From CAYVRJ01 sp964453645 (lineage in GTDB: Bacteria > Bacillota > Clostridia > Christensenellales > JAWKQI01), in NCBI GenBank assembly GCA_964453645.1, contig CAYVRJ010000005.1, forward strand, positions 110,797 through 174,796: a stretch of 64,000 nt of DNA. The letters run 5' to 3'. The position numbers and the translations under genes were made by a program. The notes under the pieces are model-generated. The model ran no database searches, was not told the DNA's origin, and was given only the letters and a program-made list of their open reading frames with translations. Positions 56,775-64,000 of this stretch are shown here, in pieces (within the stretch, counting starts at the first letter, position 1; each line of letters opens with the position of its first letter).

Positions 56775-57494
56775 TTATGTAATTTTTGTCTCCCATAAAC
56801 TGTACGTCTCAGGATTGGACAGTGCCTTGGCCACCCGTTCTTTAAAATCGGGGTAAATTTTGCACATATCTGCCGAAAGTTTCTTCACTTCCTCCCGCTT
56901 GGTATCCCCCGAGGCGGGGCAGGGATTTTTAATGACGGGCAACTCCAGCGCCTTCACTTTGTTGATTATTTTTTGTTCCTCCAAAAAGATGAAGGGGCGA
57001 ATGAGGGTGATGTCCGAGCGAGACATATAAGAGGCGGGGGAGAGGGCATATAACCTTCCCTCGTATAACAAACTCAAGAGAAAGGTATCGATTAAATCGT
57101 CCCTGTGGTGGGCGTATGCGGATTTGGTGATGTTAAGTTCCATCGCTTTTTTATAAAAGGCACCTTTGCGCATTTTGGCGCACAGGGCACAGGGGTTTTT
57201 CTCCTTGCGCACATCGAACACGATGTGGCCGATATCCGTCTCTATTTTCACAAAGGGTACGTTTAAATTAGAACACAGCTTTTCCAAGGGAGACGTATCA
57301 AACCCCAGCCCCAAGTCCACCGTTAAGGCAAACAGTTCAAAAGGTGTTTTTTTAAAAAATTTATATAAATTCAGTGCGTAGAGTAAGAGTACGCTGTCCT
57401 TTCCGCCGGACAACCCAACGGCCACCCTGTCCCCTTCTTGAATTAAACCAAACCGTTCATCGGCTCGTCGTATGGCTCCCAATATTTGTTTCAT
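56775..57494 (-). CDS. TtcA-like tRNA thiolation protein (PP-loop ATPase)
   Basis: 239 residues. PP-loop motif VGLSGGKDSVLLL, then CALC (CALCAKMRKG) and NPCPASGDTKREEV, the arrangement of TtcA-type 2-thiocytidine synthetases, in which these cysteines hold an Fe-S cluster. AYAHHRDDLIDTFLLSLLYEGRL fits the A-x-G-H-N-x-D-D region in altered form (AHHRDD). It would thiolate a tRNA base; the position is not predictable. Divergent from thiI across a perfect inverted repeat. Confidence 0.85.
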   Translation of the reverse strand: MKQILGAIRRADERFGLIQEGDRVAVGLSGGKDSVLLLYALNLYKFFKKTPFELFALTVDLGLGFDTSPLEKLCSNLNVPFVKIETDIGHIVFDVRKEKNPCALCAKMRKGAFYKKAMELNITKSAYAHHRDDLIDTFLLSLLYEGRLYALSPASYMSRSDITLIRPFIFLEEQKIINKVKALELPVIKNPCPASGDTKREEVKKLSADMCKIYPDFKERVAKALSNPETYSLWETKIT

Positions 57495-57574
57495 GTAGTT
57501 TTATGTCTAATCTCCTCAATGCTTTTTTGTATTTGATGGCCAATATGATTGTAATAATCGTTCTTTCATTTTTT

Positions 57575-57607
57575 ATTATAGCATTGTTTTGAAAGGAATG
57601 CTATAAT
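57575..57607. promoter_or_regulatory. Perfect 11-bp inverted repeat between divergent tRNA-thiolation genes
   Basis: ATTATAGCATT (57575-57585) and AATGCTATAAT (57597-57607) are exact complements with an 11-bp spacer. Each arm carries a TATAAT on its outward strand, so the site may be a shared operator with divergent -10 boxes. Confidence 0.5.
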
Positions 57608-57646
57608 GGATGTAAATGAATATTTTGGAGTAATGTTGAATACCGT

Positions 57647-58810
57647 ATGGAAAAGATTTTAATGATTCGCTACGGCGAAATACATTTAAAAGGGCTGAAT
57701 CGCCCCTATTTTGAAAGTTTGTTAAAAAAACGCATTGTGTCTGCCCTCAAAGAGTTCGAGTGCCGGGTGGAGCGGGGGGATGGCCGATATTTCGTCTATG
57801 GTGTATCCGAAACGGAAGCTGCCATCAACAAACTCAAAAAAGTGTTTGGCGTGCACTCCATTTCCCCTGTGCTGGCAACGGAAAAAACCATGGAGAATAT
57901 TTATGCAACCTGTGTCCAGTCCATGGCCGAAACACTTGCCTTTGACCATATAAAAACCTTTAAGGTGGAGAGCAAGCGCAGTGATAAACGGTTTCCCTTA
58001 AAATCCCCCGAACTATCCCGGGAAGTGGGGGGGCACATCTTGCAGCACTTTCCCGAACTGAGTGTGAACGTGGTTGAACCCGATTGCAAGCTGTTTGTGG
58101 AAGTTCGGGACAAGGTTTATATCTACACCCGCTCGGTTCCGGGGCAGGGGGGTATGCCCACGGGTTGTGCAGGTAAAGTGACGCTGCTGCTCTCGGGGGG
58201 CATCGACAGCCCCGTGGCAGGTTACATGTGCGCCAAGCGGGGAGTGGAGCTTTCCTGTGTACACTTTCACTCGTTTCCCTTTACGGGAGAACAGTCCAAG
58301 CAAAAGGTGTTGGATCTAGCCAAACTGCTCTCCGAATACGTGGGTTCCTTTAGCTTGCACGTGGTGCACTTCACCGACATTCAGCAGGAGATTTATAAAA
58401 AATGTCCCCACGAGGAACTGACCATCATCATGCGCAGATACATGATGGACATCGCCTCTCGTATCGCCAAAAAAACTGGGGGGCAAGCCTTAGTCACAGG
58501 GGAGAGCATTGGGCAGGTGGCCAGCCAAACGTTAGAAAGCCTTGGGTGCACCGATGCGGCTGTAGATATGCCCGTGTTTCGGCCGTTGATCGGCATGGAC
58601 AAGGTGGAAATTATTGATATTGCACGAAGAATCGGAACATTTGAAACGTCCATTTTACCCTTCGAGGATTGTTGCACCATTTTTGTTGCCAAACATCCAA
58701 AGACAAAACCCAACTTAGAAGCGATTGTAGAGAGCGAAAAAGTGCTTGACAAAGAGGCACTCATTGCCGATGCGCTGGAAAAAACCGAGGTAATACGGAT
58801 TAAACCCTAG
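57647..58810 (+). CDS. thiI: tRNA 4-thiouridine synthase ThiI
   Basis: Transfers sulfur to U8 of tRNA and, in some bacteria, to ThiS for thiamine. 387 residues: NFLD and THUMP region (about 1-165) and a PP-loop ATPase with LLLSGGIDSPVAGYMCAKRG, SIGQVASQTLESL and FEDCCTIFVAKHPKTKP (catalytic Cys). It lacks the C-terminal rhodanese domain, normal for Gram-positive forms. No cysteine desulfurase gene adjoins it. Its stop overlaps the convergent membrane-protein gene by 4 bp. Confidence 0.95.
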   Translation: MEKILMIRYGEIHLKGLNRPYFESLLKKRIVSALKEFECRVERGDGRYFVYGVSETEAAINKLKKVFGVHSISPVLATEKTMENIYATCVQSMAETLAFDHIKTFKVESKRSDKRFPLKSPELSREVGGHILQHFPELSVNVVEPDCKLFVEVRDKVYIYTRSVPGQGGMPTGCAGKVTLLLSGGIDSPVAGYMCAKRGVELSCVHFHSFPFTGEQSKQKVLDLAKLLSEYVGSFSLHVVHFTDIQQEIYKKCPHEELTIIMRRYMMDIASRIAKKTGGQALVTGESIGQVASQTLESLGCTDAAVDMPVFRPLIGMDKVEIIDIARRIGTFETSILPFEDCCTIFVAKHPKTKPNLEAIVESEKVLDKEALIADALEKTEVIRIKP

Positions 58811-59244
58811 TTGGGCTCCTCCATGGCTTTTGTTTTAATTGCTTTGATAATGGCAGGAATGATATCGTTTTCGGTCTTTGAAAAGATATATTCGGTGATG
58901 ATTTTAATAATGCCGATGACGGAAGCAGAAAAAGAAACGCAGAGGGATAAAATGGTGATCACCCCTTGGGTATTCACGCCGCTTTGCTGGGTGGTCACGT
59001 TGATTGTTCCAATTGCAAATATTGCAGCAAATGCCAGCAAGATTGCACAGCTAACAAAAAATAAAATAATTTTTAATAGATTGTTGCTCTTGGTCTTGGT
59101 TGAATACATCAAGACGATTTCATACAACAGTGTATTAAAAATTTCTTCCCTGTTTTTTTCCGCAGATGTTTCTACTAAATGCTGATTGTTGCTGAGTAAG
59201 TCGAAGTCTTGAATTAAATCAATTAAGCCGTCCAGATCACGCAT
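58807..59244 (-). CDS. Two-helix membrane protein paired with an ImmA/IrrE peptidase
   Basis: 145 residues: a soluble N-terminus of about 55 residues (DLDGLIDLIQDFDLLSNNQHLVETSAEKNREEIFNTLLYEIVLM), membrane helices at about 60-80 and 92-115, and a charged C-terminus (FSKTENDIIPAIIKAIKTKAMEEPN). No family recognised. It overlaps the peptidase gene by 8 bp, so both proteins are probably made together. It could anchor, be cleaved by, or be an effector released by the peptidase; none of this is shown. Confidence 0.75.
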   Translation of the reverse strand: MRDLDGLIDLIQDFDLLSNNQHLVETSAEKNREEIFNTLLYEIVLMYSTKTKSNNLLKIILFFVSCAILLAFAAIFAIGTINVTTQQSGVNTQGVITILSLCVSFSASVIGIIKIITEYIFSKTENDIIPAIIKAIKTKAMEEPN

Positions 59245-59788
59245 AATTATTTATTCCAATTTCCCCCATCCTTCGCATGACACTTTCCAGAGGAGCAGAA
59301 AAATAATCGGACAGTGCAAAGATGAGTTTGCTTGAAATAAAACCCTTTCTCTTAAACTCTTTTACTTTTTCCTTAAATTCTTTTTTGGGCATGAGAAGAC
59401 AAGCGGCAAAGAAATCCACATCTTGCTCTTCCGAAACTTTATTCTTTTTATTTTCCCTAGCAACAAACAGTTGCTTCACATTTGCATCGTAGTGGAGGGC
59501 ATAGTGGCCAATCTCGTGGGCGATGATGAATCGCTTTGCAGCCAAATCGCGGTTGGCATTCACAGCAATTAGTTTGTTGGTGCCAAAGTCCTGAATGGAT
59601 TCACGGCTCTCGTCAACGGCAATAAACCCATCGTCTCCGTTTTCAAACTGGGCGTTACCCACAACAAATCCATGGGCCTGTGCAATTTGAATCACATCCA
59701 CATACCCACTGTCGGTGAACATGCCGCAAACAAACTCCTCGGCTCTTTTTTCGATCTTCTTTCGTTCCACTTTTGTTAATCCATCCAT
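59237..59788 (-). CDS. ImmA/IrrE-family zinc metallopeptidase
   Basis: 183 residues. The zinc motif HEIGHYALH (H-E-x-x-H) is preceded by FIIA and followed by the downstream Asp/Glu region EEQDVDFFAACLLMPKKEF typical of COG2856. Relatives such as ImmA and IrrE cut XRE-type repressors after damage or other signals. No helix-turn-helix repressor is encoded beside it; the partner is the membrane protein downstream. No clear SD; a small inverted repeat lies just upstream. Confidence 0.88.
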   Translation of the reverse strand: MDGLTKVERKKIEKRAEEFVCGMFTDSGYVDVIQIAQAHGFVVGNAQFENGDDGFIAVDESRESIQDFGTNKLIAVNANRDLAAKRFIIAHEIGHYALHYDANVKQLFVARENKKNKVSEEQDVDFFAACLLMPKKEFKEKVKEFKRKGFISSKLIFALSDYFSAPLESVMRRMGEIGINNYA

Positions 59789-59791
59789 TCA

Positions 59792-59811
59792 TACATGCAT
59801 TTGAACATGTA
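59792..59811. promoter_or_regulatory. Inverted repeat just upstream of the ImmA/IrrE gene
   Basis: TACATG and CATGTA with an 8-bp spacer. It overlaps the region where the ribosome-binding site should lie and may be an operator or a translational control hairpin. Confidence 0.4.
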
Positions 59812-59909
59812 AAATACTACTTAAACAAGCAATTCTTTTTGTAATATTCTACATATAAAGGCTAAGTTCCTGCATTCTCCTTTCATTTTTTTCATTAAAT
59901 GATAAAGGG

Positions 59910-62219
59910 TTATGGCAATTCGGGTTCTTGAGTTGCTGCAAAAAATGCCTTGTTGCCAATTTGTCCATAGGAAGTCTTTCCTCCAAGTATACGCTTTGGA
60001 AGGATGTAGTATTCGTAGTCCCTAGTGGTATCGATGTTTGTATCGGTAAAGCTGGCAACCCCGTCGATGCCCCGCCATACGTGGACGATATCCGAATCGT
60101 CGGTGGTGAGATCGTGGCGCATAATGGTGTATTCCACATCCACCTGCTTGGGGGTGAAGGTAATGATGGCAAAGCCGTTTACGTCGGGTGCAGCCTTCAC
60201 ATCCGTGATCTTAAAGGGGGTTTGGAACATGGTGGAAAACACCGTGGGGGCGTTGCCTTTGGTGAAATACTCCGTCATCACATATTCCTCGGGGGTGAAC
60301 AATCCCGCAAGCTGTGCTTCCTTTTTCTCTTCCAGAGCCAGAGAATCAATTTTTACTTCCACAATACCCATGGGCCTTTTAAATTCGGGGCAGATTCTAT
60401 CCTGATAGAGTTGGGCGAACACACTTCTGGTGATTTGTGCGGGGAAGGTTCCTCCCGTAATGTCGTTGGGAAGCTTGTGGTCGTTGTCCGTTCTGTCGTA
60501 ACCCAGCCAGCAGCAGGCGGTGTATTCGGGGGAATAGGCCACAATCCAACTGTCCGAGTTGCCGTCCACGTTATCCACAGTGGCAGTACCCGTCTTTGCC
60601 GCTAGGTTTACGTTGGTTAAGCTGAGCCGCTTGGCCGTGCCGTACTCCACCGTGGAGGTGAGCATGGATGTGATGAGATATGCCGTTTGAGGGCTAATCA
60701 CGTTCACGGGTTGGTTCTCGTGTTCGTATAGCGGACTCTTTGTTTTATCATAAATTTTATAAATACTGTAGGGTGGGATGTGGTTTCCCCCATTGGAAAA
60801 CATGCTGTACGCTCCGGCAAGTTGCAGGGGAGAGACACCCCGGGTGAATCCGCCCAAGGCGAGGGTCAAGCTGTCGTCCTGAGGGTCGAAGGGGATACCC
60901 ACGTTGGCACCAAACTGCTTTGCGTTACTCACCCCGATCATGTTAAACACCTTTACGGCAGGAATGTTTAAAGATTTTGCAACCGCATCTCGCATGGTCA
61001 CCCAACCGGCAGTGCGGCCCGAGAAGTTTCGGGGGGAATACCCCGAAAAGTTTACAGGTTCGTCTAAAATAAAGGTTGCGGGGGAAAAATTGAGCATTTC
61101 AATAGCTGGGGCGTAGACTAATATGGGTTTAATGGCCGAACCCGGCTGCCGGGCAATGGAGGTTGCACGGTTGAGGGAAAACCGAGTGGCATATGCTCTC
61201 GCCCCTTGGATGGCGCTGATGGAACCGTCCTGATTGTTCACTATGACAAAAGCTGCTTCGCACTGCTGCCCGTCGGGTGCATTTTCGGGAAAGAGCTGGG
61301 ATTGACGAAAGGTGTTTTCCACAGACTGTGTCACAAAGGGGTCGTAGGCTGTATAAATATGCAAACCGGAAACCAGCAGGGTGTCCATGTTGATGTTGAG
61401 CAGCCTGCACGTCTCTTCCAGTGCCATATCCGTATAAAAGTTGTGTTGGTCTTGAGGCTCGTCCCGAAGGATGATGGGCTTATTTTTCTCCAGCGCTGCC
61501 TGTTCGGGGGTGATGAAGTTGTTTTCCGCCATGAGGTTAAGCACCAGATCTCGGCGTTCGATGCACTTGTCCATGTTGAGATGGGGGGCATACCGGGTGG
61601 GGGATTTGAGCACTGCCGCCAGCGTTGCCCCTTCGTTTAAGGTTAGCTCACTGGCGTGTTTGTTAAAATACACGTTGGCTGCACGCTCAATGCCATAGGC
61701 ACCCTTGCCGAAATAGTTGTAGTTCAAATACATTTCCAGAATTTCATCTTTATTATACACCTGCTCCAACTGCATGGCCATAATCGCTTCGGACAATTTA
61801 CGCTTTAAGGTTTTGTCGGTGGTGAGCACAGCATTTTTGATGAGCTGCTGGGAGATGGTGCTGGCCCCTTCCTTGAGGCTGCCCGCCTTGATGTCGTTGA
61901 CAAAGGCACCCACAATGCGCCGATAGTCCACCCCTTGGTGTTCGTAAAACCGTGTATCCTCCACGGCTAAAAAGGCATCCACCACTTCTTTGGGTACGTC
62001 TTTTATGGGCACACTCACTCTGGTCTCGGTGCTTTTGAGAAGCAGGAGCTGGTTGCCGTCTTTGTCATACACCCGGGAGGCTTCGGCCATATTGGCGATC
62101 TCCCTCGGGTTAAACCCCTTTAACTCCGAAAGTCCCATAATATAGGATGCAACAAAAACAACCCCGCACAGGGGCAGCATAAACAAAAACAATAAAACTG
62201 TTAAAATGGTTCTCTTCAT
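59910..62219 (-). CDS. pbpA: Class A penicillin-binding protein (PBP1A-like)
   Basis: Bifunctional peptidoglycan synthase, membrane-anchored at residues about 5-28. Transglycosylase domain: AVEDTRFYEHQGVDYRRI with the catalytic Glu, GASTISQQLIKNAVL, RKLSEAIMAMQLE and NYNYFGKGAYGIERAA. Transpeptidase domain: RQPGSAIKPILVY with the active Ser (S-x-x-K), SLN as the S-x-N motif, and KTGTATVDN. 769 residues, normal. GAGGGTG precedes the ATG. The name pbpA is generic; the clade within class A is not resolved. Confidence 0.94.
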   Translation of the reverse strand: MKRTILTVLLFLFMLPLCGVVFVASYIMGLSELKGFNPREIANMAEASRVYDKDGNQLLLLKSTETRVSVPIKDVPKEVVDAFLAVEDTRFYEHQGVDYRRIVGAFVNDIKAGSLKEGASTISQQLIKNAVLTTDKTLKRKLSEAIMAMQLEQVYNKDEILEMYLNYNYFGKGAYGIERAANVYFNKHASELTLNEGATLAAVLKSPTRYAPHLNMDKCIERRDLVLNLMAENNFITPEQAALEKNKPIILRDEPQDQHNFYTDMALEETCRLLNINMDTLLVSGLHIYTAYDPFVTQSVENTFRQSQLFPENAPDGQQCEAAFVIVNNQDGSISAIQGARAYATRFSLNRATSIARQPGSAIKPILVYAPAIEMLNFSPATFILDEPVNFSGYSPRNFSGRTAGWVTMRDAVAKSLNIPAVKVFNMIGVSNAKQFGANVGIPFDPQDDSLTLALGGFTRGVSPLQLAGAYSMFSNGGNHIPPYSIYKIYDKTKSPLYEHENQPVNVISPQTAYLITSMLTSTVEYGTAKRLSLTNVNLAAKTGTATVDNVDGNSDSWIVAYSPEYTACCWLGYDRTDNDHKLPNDITGGTFPAQITRSVFAQLYQDRICPEFKRPMGIVEVKIDSLALEEKKEAQLAGLFTPEEYVMTEYFTKGNAPTVFSTMFQTPFKITDVKAAPDVNGFAIITFTPKQVDVEYTIMRHDLTTDDSDIVHVWRGIDGVASFTDTNIDTTRDYEYYILPKRILGGKTSYGQIGNKAFFAATQEPELP

Positions 62220-62466
62220 CGCACCCTCGAATGATTATTTAAAACGCTACTTTTATAAAACAAAGTGCTTTTCGTTCATATTTACTGCATTTACTAGACT
62301 GCCCAAATAATTCACATATATTTGCCCCCTGCGGGACAAAATATTGGAAAAATAGTGCATTTCATACAAAAGCTTCTAAAGGTATTTTTATGCAGGAAAA
62401 GAAAGAGTAAAGTGGGAGAAAACTATCCACGGGCATCAAAAAAAGGCCTGCAAAGAGAGGTGTAGC
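62220..62466 (+). other. Intergenic region between the divergent PBP1A and spoIIA genes
   Basis: 247 bp without an ORF worth reporting. AT-rich stretches are present near PBP1A. GCAGGAAAA at 62391-62399 followed by GGGAGAAAA near 62414 faintly recalls a sigma-H promoter for spoIIA, but the -10 part is poor and I do not claim it. Confidence 0.3.
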
Positions 62467-62535
62467 GTGAATTATTCTGCAATGACTATTTGTGCCGTAA
62501 GTGAAACGGCGGAATGGAGTTTTTATGCAATTTAA
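62467..62535 (+). CDS. Leader micro-ORF of R2 copy D upstream of spoIIAA
   Basis: 22 codons from GTG with AGAGGTG 4 bp upstream: MNYSA then MTICAVSETAEWS then FYAI, stop TAA. It overlaps the spoIIAA start by 11 bp. Its SD is the best of the three micro-ORFs, supporting translation. Confidence 0.45.
   Translation: MNYSAMTICAVSETAEWSFYAI
62481..62521 (+). repeat. R2 leader repeat, copy D
   Basis: AATGACTATTTGTGCCGTAA followed by GTGAAACGGCGGAATGGAGT and T on plus. It carries the GGAG used by spoIIAA, 5 bp before its ATG. Confidence 0.8.
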
Positions 62536-62833
62536 AGTGAAACGAAAGGATCAGACCTGCTGTGTGAGCATAGCGGGGGAGTTGGATCACCACTCCGCCA
62601 AGAGCGCTTCTAACGAGCTGGACAAGATTATTGCCAAAGAAAAGCTGAGCGAACTCATTTTGGATCTCAAGGGGATCAGTTTTATGGACAGTTCGGGTTT
62701 AGGGGTTGTGCTGGGCAGGTATAAAGTATTAAAGGAAAAGGGTGCTACGCTCAAGTTTATCAACGTGCCAAGCGGCTGTGACCGGCTTTTTTCCATGTCG
62801 GGCGTATACGCCATCGCCAAAAAATTAGATTAA
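62525..62833 (+). CDS. spoIIAA: Anti-sigma F factor antagonist SpoIIAA
   Basis: STAS-domain protein that frees sigma-F in the forespore when unphosphorylated. 102 residues with VSIAGELDHHSAKSASNEL and ILDLKGISFMDSSGLGVVLGRYK, where the first Ser of MDSSG is the residue phosphorylated by SpoIIAB. ATG 62525 follows the R2-provided GGAG; the GTG at 62501 lies inside the repeat and is not used. Confidence 0.95.
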   Translation: MQFKVKRKDQTCCVSIAGELDHHSAKSASNELDKIIAKEKLSELILDLKGISFMDSSGLGVVLGRYKVLKEKGATLKFINVPSGCDRLFSMSGVYAIAKKLD

Positions 62834-62849
62834 CAGTGGGGGGAGAACC

Positions 62850-63266
62850 ATGCAAAACTATTTAGAAATGAAATTACCTGCACACTCAGAAAACGAGGGT
62901 GTTGCACGGGGAGCGGTGGCAGCGTTTGTGCTCTGCTTAGACCCCACCATCGATCAGCTCAACGACATTAAAACCGCTGTGTCCGAGGCGGTGACCAACG
63001 CCATCGTCCACGGTTATTCGGATAGCCCCGAGGGTATCATCAACATCAACGCAAAGTTGTGCGACCGGGAAGTCACCGTGAGCGTGGAGGACTTCGGCCG
63101 GGGCATTGAGGATATTGAGCAGGCCAGGCAGCCTTTTTTCACCACAGCCACCAGCGAGGAGCGCTCGGGCATGGGGTTTACGGTGATGGAAACGTTTATG
63201 GATAGTTTGGAGATTGTTTCCAAAAAGGGCAGCGGTACCACCGTGATATTGAAAAAAGGGTTTTAG
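62850..63266 (+). CDS. spoIIAB: Anti-sigma F factor and serine kinase SpoIIAB
   Basis: Binds and inhibits sigma-F and phosphorylates SpoIIAA. 138 residues with the GHKL ATPase boxes: AVSEAVTNAIVHGY (N box), VEDFGRGIEDIEQARQPFFTT (G1) and ERSGMGFTVMETFMD (G2). GGGGAG precedes the ATG, 16 bp after spoIIAA. Confidence 0.96.
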   Translation: MQNYLEMKLPAHSENEGVARGAVAAFVLCLDPTIDQLNDIKTAVSEAVTNAIVHGYSDSPEGIININAKLCDREVTVSVEDFGRGIEDIEQARQPFFTTATSEERSGMGFTVMETFMDSLEIVSKKGSGTTVILKKGF

Positions 63267-63995
63267 ATGTTTACGGCGCTGCTATCCCACGAGGAGTCCA
63301 TCGAGCTGCTCAAGAAGGTGAAAGAGGGCGATGAGGATGCCAAGAACGAAATGGTGGTCCGCAACATGGGGCTGGTTAAAAGTATTGTGACAAAATTTTT
63401 AGGCAGGGGGGTTGAATATGACGATCTCTTGCAAATTGGTTCACTGGGGCTGCTCCGGGCCATTATCAACTTTGATCCGACGTATGACGTGAAGTTTTCC
63501 ACCTATGCGGTGCCCATGATTATGGGGGAGATCAAGCGTTTTTTGCGAGACGACGGATCGCTGAAGGTGAGCCGCAGTTTAAAGGAGTGCGCCATGGAGG
63601 TGTATGCCGCCAATGAGCGGCTAAAGGTGAAGCTGATGCGAGATCCAACCGTTGCAGAACTTGCCCAGGAGACGGGAAAGACGCCCGAAGAAATTGCGGG
63701 GGCAACGGATGCCATGCGCAAGCCCATCTCCTTAAACGAGTTGGTGCACGACGATTCCAAGACGCAATTTATTGATTTGCTGTACAGTGACGATGGAGAG
63801 AAGAGTTTGGACAACATTATGCTCAAGGATTTATTAAATAAGCTCAACAAGAAGGAGCGGGAATTGCTGACTATGCGGTTTTCGCTTGATAAGACACAAA
63901 ACGAGATTGCCAAGATGATGGGAGTTTCTCAGGTGCAGGTTTCCCGGCTGATCAGCCGCATTATCGAGAAGCTCCGGCGGGTTGCCAGCGAGTAG
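63267..63995 (+). CDS. sigF: Sporulation sigma factor SigF (SpoIIAC)
   Basis: Forespore-specific RNA polymerase sigma factor. 242 residues: region 2 with GDEDAKNEMVVRNMGLVKSIVTKFLGRGVEYDDLLQIGSLGLLRAI and KFSTYAVPMIMGEIKRFLRDD, region 3 with ERLKVKLMRDPTVAELAQETG, and region 4 with LNKKERELLTMRFSLDKTQNEIAKMMGVSQVQVSRL. It starts directly after the spoIIAB stop. This operon shows the organism has the sporulation programme. Confidence 0.95.
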   Translation: MFTALLSHEESIELLKKVKEGDEDAKNEMVVRNMGLVKSIVTKFLGRGVEYDDLLQIGSLGLLRAIINFDPTYDVKFSTYAVPMIMGEIKRFLRDDGSLKVSRSLKECAMEVYAANERLKVKLMRDPTVAELAQETGKTPEEIAGATDAMRKPISLNELVHDDSKTQFIDLLYSDDGEKSLDNIMLKDLLNKLNKKERELLTMRFSLDKTQNEIAKMMGVSQVQVSRLISRIIEKLRRVASE

Positions 63996-64000
63996 GGGGG

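Noticed and set aside
62391..62425. Sigma-H promoter for the spoIIA operon
   Set aside because: Only the -35-like AGGAAAA is acceptable; the -10 part does not match GAAT.

Overview
The window looks like a chromosomal segment of a spore-forming, Gram-positive clostridial bacterium (Firmicutes/Bacillota). The signs are a spoIIAA-spoIIAB-sigF operon at the right end, a PolC-type replicative polymerase behind the frr-uppS-cdsA-dxr-rseP-ispG block typical of Clostridia, the MEP isoprenoid route, clostridial 2[4Fe-4S] ferredoxin, an Fe-only hydrogenase-associated regulator, pta-ackA fermentation genes, and Shine-Dalgarno sites of the GGAGG type. No rRNA, tRNA, CRISPR array, phage or transposase gene was seen. 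The species cannot be named from this sequence.

Layout. 1-4973 (minus): start of recD2, metK, then an AT-rich two-gene DUF262/HEPN island inserted at the 3' end of the rlmD-type rRNA methyltransferase gene and bracketed by a perfect 48-bp direct repeat. 5094-16341 (plus): frr, a small PASTA-like ORF, uppS, cdsA, dxr, rseP, ispG, polC, recJ, i.e. translation, envelope lipid and replication genes in one run. 16533-19817 (minus): plsY, der and a DUF512 radical-SAM protein that may be leaderless. 19889-20200: a compact type I toxin-antitoxin-like locus (29-residue holin-like peptide, SD-sequestering hairpin, consensus antisense promoter). 20327-28287: S41 protease, TM1266-type regulator, minCDE, a CARDB-type membrane protein, ilvE, ferredoxin and a shortened GatZ/KbaZ-like protein. 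28521-38575: envelope and surface proteins (M15 peptidase lipoprotein, HD-GYP protein, P/T-rich lipoprotein, SpoIID/LytB protein), a HEAT-methyltransferase fusion, murG, a GT28 glycosyltransferase, a 47-residue zinc-ribbon-like peptide and a QueG-like Fe-S protein. 38667-42878: lipoprotein, pta-ackA, mreCD. 42972-51463 (plus): a nucleoside uptake and salvage operon (deoC, a fused deoB-cdd, BMP lipoprotein, ABC ATPase, two permeases, pyrimidine-nucleoside phosphorylase). 51621-57494 (minus): an ArsR/P1B-ATPase metal-efflux pair, a three-repeat lipoprotein, a divergent prs and a TtcA-like protein. 57647-63995: thiI, a two-gene ImmA/IrrE-membrane protein cassette, a class A PBP and the spoIIA operon.

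Two dispersed repeat families cut across these regions. Family R1 (7 copies, about 70-215 bp) is a chain of short palindromes always placed at gene 3' ends; paired arms differ between copies while pairing is kept. Family R2 (4 copies, about 40 bp) sits directly in front of start codons, supplies the ribosome-binding site, and in three places encodes a micro-ORF with the shared core MTxCAVSETAEWS whose stop overlaps the start of the downstream gene.

Functional links: nucleosides imported by the BMP/ABC system can be split by the phosphorylase, deaminated and isomerised by the DeoB-Cdd fusion and cleaved by DeoC, giving acetaldehyde and glyceraldehyde-3-phosphate. Pta-AckA yields ATP from acetyl-CoA. 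MurG, PBP1A, MreCD and MinCDE together cover wall growth and division-site choice. All function calls are from reading the protein sequences; no database search was run.
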